A stretch of 64,000 nucleotides of DNA, from positions 82,455 through 146,454 of the forward strand of contig KZ111155.1 in NCBI GenBank assembly GCA_002077045.2, given 5' to 3'. Under the pieces are notes generated by a model. The model worked only from the letters and a program-made list of their open reading frames with translations. It searched no databases and had not been told where the DNA came from. This document shows positions 1-12,324 of the stretch, piece after piece. This DNA is from Rachicladosporium sp. CCFEE 5018 (Eukaryota; Ascomycota; Dothideomycetes; Cladosporiales; Cladosporiaceae). The position numbers were made by a program, and so were the translations under genes. Positions within the stretch are counted from its first letter, which is position 1. The number at the start of each line of letters is the position of its first letter.

Positions 1-1300
<1,300 letters not shown>

Positions 1301-2089
1301 GTTGATGTGATGTTGTGGATATGGATTGATCGGTGTGGAGTGGTGCACTGAATATCGAGCTCGAACTTTTCTCGAGAGACAGGCCCTAGCGTCCGAAGTC
1401 TTGGCACTTCACCCAAATGGTGAATTTACCTCAACCCAACTGCGTCCTCCCCTGCACTGACAGCAATTGTCGAGCTTGCAGGAAATGTGCCACACGCTTG
1501 CTCCCATGGTTTGGAAGGAGTCTCAAAATACTCTTTCGACGCGATGTTATCAATGTGCAGCATAACTGGCTTGGACGTCTCGCGCAAGATTGGCCACTTA
1601 CGACTGGACACTCGACACCAGAGAAGGAGGCCGACCTCGTAGGGCCGCCTTATGCGTCGATTGGCGCCATCTTGTGCGAGCCTCAGTAGAATGATTCGGT
1701 GGATGATACCCATGCTTGGTGGAGATTGCCACCTGGCATGGAGCTCTGCGCCTGATGACCGACGTCATGTTCGCTTTGTAGATCAGCTTATAGATTTCTG
1801 GCATAGGACGAGTGTTCTTCACTGCAATGTGGACTGGCATCCGCATCGCTCGCTCAAGCATCAGAGCCCTGCCCTACAGTCTGCTCGGTCGATATAGGTG
1901 AAGAGCGTCTGTCAAGCTACTTTCACGACGTTACTTCTTGATGGCACGACCGATTGCGGTATATTGTGAAGACATCGAGCACATGCATCCATTCTTGAGT
2001 AGTGTTCCACTACGAAACGCGCAGACCAATGCAGACTGTGGCGGAACATGTTAAAGATATATTTGATAGTTTCAGCCAAGTCCTCATTG
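1301..2089. other. Gene-free stretch upstream of ssb1
   Basis: Presumed ssb1 promoter and upstream sequence. No reading frame here resembles a known protein. On the minus strand between about 1860 and 1430, two overlapping frames carry weak fragments (an STEA motif and, about 48 codons later, VMLHIDN) that recall the RNase H region of Copia retrotransposons. The match is too poor to annotate as an element. Confidence 0.4.
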
Positions 2090-2181
2090 TCCCTCGTGGC
2101 GCAATTGGCTAGCGCGTTTGACTGTTAGGAGCTCATCCAAGCGGTATCAGGAGGTTGGTGGTTCAAGCCCACCCGAGGGAG
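2090..2181 (+). tRNA. tRNA-Asn (anticodon GTT) with an 18-nt intron
   Basis: A full cloverleaf can be folded. The acceptor stem pairs 2090-2096 with 2174-2180 (7 bp), with discriminator G at 2181. The D stem is GCGC (2099-2102) with GCGC (2112-2115). The anticodon stem is 2117-2121 with 2147-2151, including two G.T wobbles. Anticodon GTT is at 2124-2126 and the T arm is GGTGG-TTCAAGC-CCACC. An intron at 2128-2145, one base 3' of the anticodon, is needed to close the stem, which is the canonical position for eukaryotic nuclear tRNA introns. The B box is GGTTCAAGCC at 2160-2169. A T5 run follows directly, as expected for Pol III. Confidence 0.92.
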
Positions 2182-2186
2182 CAATC

Positions 2187-2191
2187 TTTTT
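2187..2191 (+). terminator. Pol III termination signal of the tRNA-Asn gene
   Basis: Run of five T residues six bases after the tRNA discriminator base. Confidence 0.75.
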
Positions 2192-3893
2192 GTCACTTTT
2201 GCATATTGCTTGAAGACGCGGACTTATCACGCATCTGCTCTCGATCGTTCCTAGTACAATTCGGAAGGAGTTACAGTGAGCACAGCCAGGGAGAGAAGGC
2301 GCGATGCGGTCGGAATTGCTCTTGGCACGCCCAAACTGCAGCGTTCACCTACATTGATTTGCATCTCGTGTTTGTTCTCATTGCATAACGTAACTTAAGC
2401 CATTTTCCGATTGCGTGAGACGTTCTCACTCATGTTCACATACGATGGGCGTGGACCTCGTCACGAGATCCGGTGAGACACGACCCGAATTCGGACAATG
2501 CTTTCGCCATCGACTAGAAGCGCCGAGCGATCAGCCACCACGCGAAGTCTTTCCCACATCCCGGCGCCGACTTCCCGACTTCCCGACCTCAACGGCTTGA
2601 ACGCCTTTTACCACGAAATTTTTGGCAACGCTGCGCAAGCGCAACATAACACGAGGATGTCTCGACGGCTTCCCTCAGCGTCAGCAGATTGATCCACGCA
2701 GCTGAAGGTCGTGGCATTTCGAGCCATGGGTATCGGCACAGATTCTACGAAGCGTCTTGCTGATGACTGAGGATCGCAAGCCGGGCTCTAGTGGCTTTAT
2801 TGCGCCGTGAGTAGCGAAACCCAAAATCGTAAGCATTTCGACTTCCGACCACCGACCTCTATCAGATCGCGCTCGTGTAGCATGAACGTTGTTGAACGTT
2901 GTCTGACTCGGTCTTCACGTGGAAAACACCTGTCTGCCTCACACCAGCATCCACCTCTCTCAACGTCAAGGCCAGGAAGTCACCTTATCACGGCCATAGT
3001 CTGGAGAAGGCCAACGCAGACTGCATACAAGATGCAATACTCGGGTAGGGTTGCAGATCGATACTTTCTCCCGCACGCCTACCGAGAATAGCTCACTCTG
3101 GATCTGCGCTAGTGCCGTACCTGCATCCTCGTGCCGGTAACCCACTTCGTGAAACCTCAGACTTCGCGTAGATCGGACACGTTCAAACATCCATACCCCT
3201 GGTGACGAGCTCATCCTGGGGATAACAGCCCCGCGAGACCGTGCAGACTTCGACATTCCGCATTGACGATCGACGTCTGCATGATGCACAACCCAGAACA
3301 CACCGCGTCCGTTATGCACATTAAACATGGACCTCCCAGCAGCTTCACCTGCGGATGGCGACAAGCTTTCTGATCTCGCCGAACATGCATATGCGGCCGT
3401 TGGGCGGGTCGTGGCCCTTTGCGGCTCTCGCAAGAACCCTGCGCCATCGGCACTATCGCTGCAGGAACTGATAAAGCCTATTCGCATGCTGGCCGATCTT
3501 CCAGAACGCTGGGCTGCTTGGACTGGAAACACTGGCTTGGTACATACTCCACCCTGACACATTGGTCGCGCGGATTCGTGGCAATGGGTGTTTCTCCACT
3601 TGAGCCGCCACGATCGTGTCTATGATCTGCAGGAACATGACTCTACTCGAGGCTATTCGCACTGGACTCTTCCCAAGATGGAAGTACAGACCCTCCTATG
3701 GCTGCAAGGCACGGTCTCTAGCCGTGGATCTGTGGAGAGTCGCCTCGTGGTGCCTTTCGCAACTCGTGCCGTTGAGCTCGGGACCGGTAGGTGGGTATGC
3801 GCTGTTGCTGTAAGTATCTTCTCGTTGCTCAGCTCGGCCTCGACACCCTTCACTCTCGTATCTTGTCGTCAAACAGACTAGCCCCTCTTCGCG
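2192..3893. other. Gene-poor stretch; one small uncharacterised ORF at 3327-3557 (+)
   Basis: No recognisable gene. A 76-codon ATG frame at 3327-3557 (plus) has a protein-like composition (LSDLAEHAYAAVGRVV, then ADLPERWAAW) but no family I know. It could be a fragment of a lost gene or a chance frame. The last few hundred bases are the likely promoter of the secreted-protein gene that starts at 3894. Confidence 0.35.
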
Positions 3894-5222
3894 ATGCCTT
3901 CCTTCAAAGCGGCTTCCGCAGCACTCGCCCTCCTCAACCTCATCCCTCAGGTCGTTGCCGACTGCGCGTCCTACGGCGACGACTTCCAGAGCGGCTTCAC
4001 TTACTTCCAGAATTCTCTATCGGCAGATCCATTCACTGCGCTGCAGGAATTCGAAGGCTGCCAGAATGATGTCTCACACAACGTCTTCGTGGACCCGGCA
4101 GGAGACCAGTCGGAGTGCACGGAGACACCCATGCAGCCAGACGACACACCACAGCTCGTGACCTGCTCGCAGTGGCCAAAGAACAAGCTGTACAACGGTG
4201 ACTGGTCGCTTCTGATCATCTCCAACAACGGCAATGCCGAGCCAATCGCTTTCCAGCGTGACTTCTCCTTGACTGTTGGACCCCAAATAACGTCGACCGT
4301 GACACCGACAGTAAGTCGGCTGCCTGCATGAAGCCTCGAGAGCGGCTTGCTGACATTTCTACGCAGCTCACCGTCTCCGTCATTCAAACACCAGTCGTCA
4401 ACATCACAAGCACGGTGCTTTCGACGGCGACCGACACTACCACATCCACCGCTACGTCCGGCCGGGGAACACAGACAGTGACACTCAAGACGACAACGTC
4501 TACCAGCACGCGCGGCTTGCTTACCCTCACGCAACAGACCCAGACCTACTCTGTCGTGTCTTCTACACGCACGGTGCCCGCATCATGCTCCGTACGGCCG
4601 ACTCGCCGCGTTCAGGACCCTATCGCCACCATCCTCCCAACAATCCTCGGCGAGCTCGATAACGTTATAGAGAATCTGCTCGGTGGCCTTGGTGGACTGA
4701 TCGGACTGAACAGCCTCGGCATCCGCGACGAGCTCACAGCGTCCGCCAAGTTCAAGCGCGAGATCATTGCTGGCCGTACGCCTTCGGCTGACTTGAAGGT
4801 CGCTTTCGTCAACGAGCGCCGCCAGATGCTCGAGGCGAGGAATATCGAGAAGCGTGCGCCAGATGCGCCAACTATCACCTCCACCGCGGTTGCTGTGACG
4901 AGCACTGCGATCAACAATGCGCCTGCGACTACGCAGACACTGACTGAGACGGACTTCACGACTACGACCTCGACTGTTGTTGTCACTGCTGGCCCTGTCA
5001 CTGTCACTCTGGCGCAAGTCACCAAGGTGGTAACGAAGTTGGTGCCGATCGTGCAGGTGACGAAGACTCAGACACGTACTACAACGTGAGTCCAGCTCTT
5101 CTGAATGCCATGCATGTGTCAAGTACTGATATCTTCACAGCATCGTCAACACCGTCACGACGACGTCGTCCGGAGCAGCTCAATCCTGCGCTAGCAAGGG
5201 TGGCGTGCTGCAGCGCTTGTAG
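3894..5222 (+). CDS. Thr/Ser-rich secreted or wall-associated protein with dibasic processing sites
   Basis: Exons 3894-4310, 4367-5085 and 5141-5222 give 405 aa. An N-terminal hydrophobic leader (AALALLNLIPQVVA) with an Ala cleavage site is followed by a Cys-containing region to about residue 95. A long Thr/Ser/Val-rich tract follows, of the kind usually O-glycosylated in fungal surface proteins. The middle holds a Gly/Leu-rich segment (LLGGLGGLIGL, about residue 255), two Lys-Arg sites (FKREI and IEKRAP) that Kex2-type proteases could cut, and a second Thr-rich stretch. The C-terminus has one Cys and ends in LQRL; I see no GPI signal. Function is unknown and no enzymatic motif is visible. 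Both introns have standard GT-AG ends and keep phase. Confidence 0.8.
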
Positions 5223-5563
5223 AGGCGGCGAGATGTAGGTTCGCTCGACATTGGTTGCTATGATAGGTCGGCGTATGTAAACACGAAATGTATAGACTAA
5301 TCGCTCATCGACTGCTTGAGCTCCACGTCTTCTCATTATTGTAGTTGACCGTACGCTTTCAAGATGTTGCATTTGAGCACTTTTATGCAGAGTGCGGGCG
5401 CAGCCGCATGATGGCCACCTAGTCCAACATCACCTGCTGTGTCTGCTCCAGATATCGTATTACACATCCTGAAACCGTGACATCCTTGAGTTTAGAGACA
5501 TACTATCGCAGTGAAAGGCTCGAAGACTGCATCCCGTGCGCGGCTCAGATCCAGCTTCCAGAA
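5223..5563. other. Intergenic, presumed 3' end of the secreted protein gene and promoter of the copper transporter
   Basis: No coding signal beyond chance frames. I looked for but did not find a clear copper-regulator site. Confidence 0.4.
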
Positions 5564-6216
5564 ATGGACCACTCCCACATGAACCACGGCGACATGGACA
5601 TGGGCCACGGTGAACAGCCTATGTGCAGCATGAACGTACACCTCCCCTCCCCAACGATATTCTCCCATCACCTCCTCTCTGACCCTGCGAGCAGATGCTC
5701 TTCACCTGGTCCACCGAAAACCTCTGCATCGTCTTCTCCAGCTGGCGCGTAACCTCCAGCGCCTCCCTGATCATCTCCTTAGCAGCCATCGTAGCCCTGA
5801 CAGCGGGCTACGAAGCATTACGGGAAGCTTCACGACGATATGAAATGAGGTTGGAGCAGAGGGTCGAGGGCATGACTAGTAAGTTCTCCCGAATGTGAAG
5901 TTGGGGGTTGGGGCTTATGAGTCCAGGCCGAGGCGAACGAAGCTCACTTTTGTGGGTAGGGCAGGGGAGAGGCGCGGAGGAGCAGACGGGACGGGTTGTC
6001 AAGGCGGCGTTTTATGGGGTGCAGGTTTTCTATTCGTTCTTCATTATGTGAGTATTGCGTGTCGATGAGCGTGCGGCCGCTGTGCTGACAGCTTGATGCA
6101 GGCTACTGTTCATGACATACAACGGCTGGATCATGGTGGCTGTGGGCTTTGGGGCGTTTCTGGGCTACTTGCTGTTCGGTGGCTCGAGTGCTACGAAGAG
6201 TGCTGCCTGTCACTGA
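5564..6216 (+). CDS. Ctr-family high-affinity copper transporter
   Basis: Trimeric Cu(I) channel of the plasma or vacuolar membrane. Exons 5564-5635, 5695-5878, 5960-6047 and 6102-6216 give 152 aa. The start is a His/Met-rich extracellular segment (MDHSHMNHGDMDMGHG) that recruits copper. A first membrane helix lies around residues 45-67 (ASLIISLAAIVALTAG), then a cytosolic loop rich in charged residues. The diagnostic MxxxM of TM2 is at residues 115-119 (MLLFM, followed by TYN), and GxxxG of TM3 is at 132-136 (GAFLG). Four short exons are needed; each junction preserves phase, and the third begins after the acceptor at 5958-5959. The short C-terminus ends in Cys-His, a common copper-handoff feature. 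Length fits the family. Confidence 0.9.
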
Positions 6217-6267
6217 GGACATCGTGCGCAGTGGCTGCAGCGGCCGCGAGTATATCTATATACCCAT

Positions 6268-8364
6268 CTACAGACCCTTCCAGGCCACCTTCGCAATATG
6301 ATCTGCTTTCTTCCTCGTGCTTTTCACGAGCCCGAGGTACCGCATTTCCGCCAATCCGCGTTGGAAGAGTGCCATGAGCTGCTCCTCGTCCTTCTTCCTC
6401 TCACTCATCACTGCCTGGAACGCCTGCCAGAGATCGCTGACATTGATTAAACTCCCAGACTCCAGGTACAGCTGGTACAACACTGCAGTTGCCGGCTGTG
6501 TGGCTGAGAGCGTGGCCTCGTCTCCCTGACCCTTGCTTGGTGCACAACACTCACAAGCCAAGTAGTCGTGCGGTGTCGCTAGTGCGCGTTCAATAGCATG
6601 CCGCGGCCTAGGCGTGAATGTCTCCCTTTGTGGCGACTTCAGATCATACAGGAAAATCTCGTGGTATGGTAGCTTCTGCGCATCGATCAGGGTGGCTGAG
6701 AAGTACGCCTCCAGAATGTTAGTGAACCTTCGCACTAACACTGTGTATGCGGCGTCCTGCTTCGAGAGCTCTGATTTCTGTTTGCTCAGCTGAACCTTCT
6801 GCGCCACTACCGTTGTGCGCACAGTCGAGCTACCGATGTCATCCTCACTGCGGAGGGGTTGCTGTTTCGCGCCACGCTTACTGCTGGCAGTGAGCTCCAT
6901 GAGCTCAGTCTGCAGTGCCTGCATTTCCACGACGGTATCGCTTGCGCGCTCATTCCCGAAAGAATCAATGGCACCGCGCACGGCATCCAATATCCTGGCG
7001 ACCACCTCTGACGGCGCCTTCCGCAACGAGAGCAGCATTGTCCTGATCAGTGTGGACCCAGTGAGCTTTCCTGACAGCGCTTGTATGTACAGGCTCGTCT
7101 TGAGCGTAGCAGTACCACCTGGCAGAAGCTCTTGTGCCACTCTGATGACTTGTAGCGTCTCGGTGATCCGGTGCAGCGTTGCCTGGCCGTTACTGATGCA
7201 CCTTCGCACTTCCTTGAAGAGCTGAGCGTCGTTTTCGAGCAGTCCGCGTACTCTGTCGGGCGCATCTACAGTATCTGACTCCATCAAACATTTGGCATGC
7301 TCCCGGAAAGACTCCAAATTCCGCAACGCATTGAAGTGGTCCGCAGGTACATCTTTCTGCGCCACATCGGATGCCAGGAAGATGCTCAGCGCGTTCGCGT
7401 AGTAGTGTGACATGTACGAGTACTGCGCCATCTCCACTACGCCGTCTGCGCTTGAGATGAAATCGCTCTGTCGCTCGAGTGCAGCTGAGAGCAGGCTGGG
7501 GCCGATCCACAGCTTCGTGTCCGGGTGCGTCAGGGCAGAGAACATGTACTGCAGTTCTGCAAATGACGGGACGGCATCGAACAGCCTACCGTCCAAGCTT
7601 TGCACCGCGGCACGTGTCAATCGCTGTTGTAGAAAGTCGACAGAGGTGGCCACATTGATCAGAAGTACGAAAGGTATGCGACTCCGCCAGCTGGCGAGCA
7701 GCTCTATCAATTCAGACAGTACATCGCTGGCTATAGCTTCGGGGTCGTGGAGGGAGACAAGGACCTGCTCGATCTTTCGATCTCGTACGTAGTCTGCCAG
7801 GACCTGAAGATCGTAGTTCAGGAGACGTCGCCCCTTCCGGGTAGTCGCGACCGCATCTTCGTCATCATCGTCCTCAGTGTGCGTACTTGACGTTGCGCGA
7901 TGTATGAGGTGCTTCAGTGCGGCTTTCAAGTTTGGCGTCACTGTAGAGTCCAACGGTACATAGATTCGCTTGGGTTGCGATCTCAATCGGTCTGCAACGC
8001 GATCGGCTAGGGAGCCCTGAGAGGAGCCACCAGGACCAGTAAGAATGATGCCAGTAGGTATGTGTGCCGGCTCGACGCCGTCGGACGTAGTCGTTTGCTG
8101 GTCCAGAAATGCCGTGACCTCTCCCAGAGTGTGGTCGTGAACACTCGATAACGCATCCTGGAATGGTCAGATCTCGATAATATCGCGTTGAAAACGATAA
8201 GTTCTTACCTCGATTCGAGCCTGTGGTCCAGCCCAGGCTGCTCGGTAGGCTTCTCTCCGAAGTCGCCATGAAGCTTGTAATCCTTGGGGCTCCGTCTTTC
8301 GCCGCTTCGCAGGTCGCGTCGCGTTGGGCTCGAAGACGTAGCATTGCTCATACTCCATGATCAA
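6268..8364 (-). CDS. orc3: Origin recognition complex subunit 3
   Basis: Subunit of the six-protein complex that marks replication origins and loads MCM. Exons 8364-8209 and 8157-6268 give 681 aa. The N-terminus (YEQCYVFEP, then AKRRKTEPQGLQASWRLR) is typical of fungal Orc3. It is followed by IPTGIILTGP, the degenerate nucleotide-binding region of the ORC3 ATPase-like fold, then PFVLLINVATSVDFL and YMSHYYANALSIF, both characteristic of Orc3. The C-terminal winged-helix region ends near residue 680. Two ATGs lie two codons apart (8364 and 8358); the first is used. The gene is divergent from the OPA3-like gene across 294 bp. Confidence 0.9.
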
Positions 8365-8658
8365 GTCTTGGGACGTTTCTTGTGGACGATCACATGGCAG
8401 CGTACTTCCCGATCAATCTCATCAAGTACGACCGAGCTTTGATGGTAATTCAAACCATGTTGAATTGGGATTGAGAACGATCAAGGTGATCGATGCGAGA
8501 GCGAGCTGGACTGGTCAAAGCGCGTCTGCGGTGTCACCATCAAATCTGAATAGTCACCAGTACAATAGGACGAAGGAGTACATTATTCTGTGAACCTGTA
8601 GCTCGTGCACGCTATGGACTGAACACTGCATGTCGGGTCCTAGCACCCTCCCAAGAAC

Positions 8659-9568
8659 ATGTCCCTGACCTTCAAGCTTCTTTCCCTCGCCATCCGAACA
8701 GCAGCCAAACCGCTCGGCGTAAGCTATGACTCCATGATCCAATGCAATTACCATCTCTGATCTTCCTCACTAGAATTCTATAAAACGTCAAGCGAAAGAG
8801 CACCCAGGCTTTCGCCATATTGCCGTGACCTCCGCACAATGGGTCCACCGGGTCGACATGCGTATGCGCCTGGGCATACTTCACGACAATGCAGCTCAGG
8901 AGCGAATGGCTGAGCGCGAACGGAAGAAGGAGGAAGACAAGCGCAAAGCTGCCGAGGTGCCCATAGTACGGACTGAGGAGGAGCAACGGAAGTATCTCGA
9001 GGAGCAGGCGAAGGAGGCCGAAAAGGCGGGAGGGGCAACGAAGAAGGAGGAGAAACCTAAGGTCAACATCAGACCACTCAGCGAGGCAAAGGCGATTGAG
9101 CTAGGGGCGAACTTCTTTTCAGAAGCCTTCATTTTTGGCGTGGCTGTGGGATTGCTTGTCTGGGATAGCTGGAGGAGTCGAAGTAAGGCTAGCGATAGGA
9201 GAGATGAGGTTAAGGAGCGGCTTGATACGCTGGAAGCGGAGCTTGAGAGGATCAGAATCAAGTCTGGACTGGATCTCCCAATCGCCGTGGAGTTGCCAAA
9301 GGAGGACACGACGAGGGCATGGTACAATCCCGTTGGATGGTGGGAGAGGGTCATGCCTGGAGCTGCCCGGCAGGAAGACATCAAAGCACAGCCAGGGACT
9401 GCTATGCAGGTAGTGAAGAGCAATGTCGACACTGCGACTGCGAAAGTCATATCGGAGCTCAAAAAGCCAACTTCGCCGCAGCAGAAGCACACGCGGGAGG
9501 ATGGAACGATGTCGCAACCTGGTCCACCTCGGATCGACTCGGTGCCTGCAAATAGCAAGACTCGATGA
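8659..9568 (+). CDS. OPA3-like mitochondrial protein
   Basis: Exons 8659-8718 and 8774-9568 give 284 aa. The first exon encodes the typical OPA3 N-terminus (MSLTFKLLSLAIRTAAKPLG), which in the family acts as a mitochondrial targeting or membrane segment. The second exon continues with IKRQAKEHPGFRHIA, WVHRVDMRMRLGIL and a charged coiled-coil stretch. The conserved core LSEAKAIELGANFFSEAFIF-GVAVGLLVWDSWRS contains a transmembrane helix and is followed by a coiled coil (RRDEVKERLDTLEAELERI). A 100-residue polar tail extends beyond the core, as in other fungal members. The family affects mitochondrial morphology and lipid metabolism, but its biochemistry is unsettled. Confidence 0.88.
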
Positions 9569-9771
9569 AGGAATCCCCAGTCATCTGTATGTATATATAA
9601 AGATACCCAACTCACTATAGAGCAAGACAACACACCATAGCATCCAGGCAGTCACGGAAATGCTTGGCACCGACCTCACATCACCAGTCCAAGAGTCGTA
9701 CCTAAGCTACCGGTCCAAGCCACCTATGCGGACCTTCAGGGTCAATCAGAGCAGTCTCCACGCCGATCAAG

Positions 9772-10605
9772 ATGTTCTGTACATCCCTCCGCCGCTGTCG
9801 GGCATTCGTAGGTGCTGCGCAACAGCTCATCGATACCCCTGGCCTGCGACTGCGAGGTAGGTAGGCTCTCACCTTATGGACCCAGATGTTTGACTGACAA
9901 AATGCACGCGCAGAGTACGATCTAGGCACTCATGACCTCGCAACACCGATCGATCCACCCGCCAAAGGCGCCACGCGACAGCTTCGCGTGCTTCTACTCT
10001 CGCCTGCAGACACGACCCAAGATACGCTGCCAGGCAGTCTGATCCGCATTGAGCGCTTCATAGCTCTGACCGGCGGCGTGGACCTTGTCATAGTCTTCCT
10101 GCTCTGCTGCTCTCCAATATCAATCAGCTCTGTCACGACCAGTATCGCGGGACTAGAAGGCTACACGGCAATGCAAGCCGCGCTGTTCGCCCAGCCACAC
10201 CCACCAATCCTTTCAGTCGCGACCCTAGCTGCACTGCCAACTCTACTACTTCGCCACGCTGCGGCACTTGCGCAGCCAGTCCGCAGTCCCAAGCCGACAG
10301 CAACATCGTTCGAGCTTCTCCAGCTCTGCACTGCAGCTTCTGCCGAGCAGGGCCAGGCGATGGACCAGCACTCGGCCTTCAGGACGACGGACGTGTTCTC
10401 GAGTGTCCCAGCTTTGGCACAAGCGCTCAGCAATCGTCATGAGGTTGCAGCTCTAAGGGAATCGAGCTCGCCCGCGCTCACGATACCCGGACTTCTCGGT
10501 TATCGCGATGACTCGGTGAGACTGAGGGAATTGAGAAGCATTGTGGGTGAGGTCGAATTTGCGAACCTTGTGGACTTCTGGGCCGAAGAATGGGTCGTGG
10601 AGTGA
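9772..10605 (+). CDS. Conserved fungal protein of unknown function
   Basis: Exons 9772-9856 and 9914-10605 give 258 aa. I do not recognise the family. The N-terminus is basic with few acidic residues (MFCTSLRRCRAF), compatible with mitochondrial import. The core begins with a beta-strand-like segment (LRVLLLSPADTTQDTLPGSL), then FIALTGGVDLVIVFLL, then Ala/Leu-rich helices. The C-terminus is acidic (VDFWAEEWVVE). There is no transmembrane segment of convincing length. The spliced frame is supported by a long open second exon and a clean GT-AG intron with a CTGAC branch site. It could be a DNA-repair or mitochondrial accessory protein, but nothing in the sequence decides this. Confidence 0.6.
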
Positions 10606-10629
10606 GTGCTCGCTGTCGTAACGAAAAGC

Positions 10630-12324
10630 TCATGAGATGTGTGGTACGTAGCTAGCCCAGCTGGGCACATGTAGCGCTGTGTCCGGGATGTGAGAGAGCA
10701 TGATGAAGCACTCGACCACAATGAAAGCCCGGCAGATGACGTACCAGAGGATGAGTGCGAAGATCAGGTACGCGCTGATATAACAAATTAGGGCGTCGCA
10801 GAAATGGTGAAGCCGTGTGTCGTGACTGAGAAGTGGATTGTGATTTGCAAATGCCAGTACCAATAGAACAGGGAACGCGAGTCCAGTCGATGATATCGTC
10901 ACGCAAGCTGCGCGCCACAACGCAGTCTCAGCCCATGAGCGAAAGGGACCTGCCCAAGCGATAGTGTGTAATCCTCCATAACATCCGCCCGCAATTGTGA
11001 CACCGAGGATCTGCCACAATAACACGAGATTTTGGTGGTGCCTTTCAAAGTGTTTCCGTAGATGCAACGTGCCAATCTTGACTCTCCAATTGCTGACCCT
11101 CGGGAAATGAATCTGACGCTGCCTGATTGGGGGCCACGTGTCGTACGTCCGCATGGTGTCTGGCATTATGTGCTGCCAGTTTCTGTACGCTCGGATCATG
11201 CACTGTTGACTGCGTGCGTCGCGCAATGTCCACAACTCGAGTTGGCGTATGTCATACGACGTGACAGACCCCTGCCAGTAGGTGTCCTTGAATTTGATGC
11301 AACCGTTCTTGTACGACGGCAATTGACCCTCCATTTCCAATTGATCCTCCATTTCAGATGCTACATGTGTTAGGACATCGCCGCCAGCTCCATGGATTTC
11401 GGTATAGATGATTGTTGGAGAACATGGTGTAAACCGCAATCGTTCTCGTGTCAAAACAGCAGCATACAGATCGAGCGCGGCACTATCGGTGACCGGCGTT
11501 GGCTGTTGCACATCTCGGGGCTTATCCCACCAGACGAAGAAGAGGCACAGCGCGCAGATTGCGTGTGCAAATACATTCATCTCCAGCAGCGTGATTGACA
11601 AGCCTTGACTTAGTCTGAAAACGGTCTGTATGCAAAAGTAGCTAGCTTGCCAACAGGTCACAAGCTTTGCAAGGCCATCAGACTTACTCTTGTCCTCGAT
11701 TTGCGCTTGAGAGATGTCTGGAGTGGCCTCTCTTGCAAGCGTTGAAAATAACTTCAGCGTTTCTGCCGTCATTACCATCCTCGTCAAACCATCGGGCATG
11801 AATTGCTCCTCCTCGGGCGCTGTGTCCTCGAAAATGAAGCCACCCATCACAGCGTACCAACTATGAACATCTGTCCAGGCACGTGTGCGATCATCGGAGA
11901 GCCGGCTGGTCTTGTTGGGAGTGATTTCAGGCAAATCGAAAGCTTTCGGCAGCAGGGCGGGTTGCAGCCTCAAGCGCGATTTCCAAAGCCAGCGCTGGAA
12001 CCTTTTCCAAGCTGAGCCTCTGTCGGCCATGAATCCTTGCTCTCTCATATGTTTACTTAGTGCCATTGCTTCTTTCCTTTACTCCCACGCGTTCCACACA
12101 ACCAATTCTGGCACTAGTAGCCCAAGTACCATCCACTCTAGCTTGCGGTAAGGCTGCAGATGCTCCTTCTTATGCTCGGGTATGTTGAGATGTAGTGAGG
12201 TCCAGATGCAAAGCGACATCGTAATCAAACAACTCGACAAGATGCTGAAAGTCCCTCGAAATTGTGGCTCTGCATGCCATTGCGCTGGCGGCAGAGTCGT
12301 GACATTGCCGAATGGTGCGAACAT
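10630..12324 (-). pseudogene. Fungal multi-pass membrane protein (uncharacterised family) with an in-frame TAA
   Basis: From ATG 12324 the frame reads 81 residues, then TAA (12081-12079), and continues in the same frame for 482 more codons to a stop at 10630. The family shares a start near PQFRGTFSILSSCLITMSLC, then IWTSLHLNIPE, a loop of about 280 residues, and paired C-terminal helices around GGLHTIAWAGPF, ALWRAAC and YVICRAFIVVECF. All these landmarks are here on both sides of the stop, so both halves belong together. The stop falls in NAWE-stop-RKEA, where Gln (CAA) would fit. A 39-nt intron (gtaaag to atgag) could remove it but would be shorter than every other intron in the window. Function is unknown. 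Confidence 0.7.

Noticed and set aside
2966..3562. 198-codon minus-strand frame
   Set aside because: It starts in a gene-poor area, has a high Arg/Ser/Cys composition typical of an antisense frame, and overlaps a more protein-like plus-strand frame.
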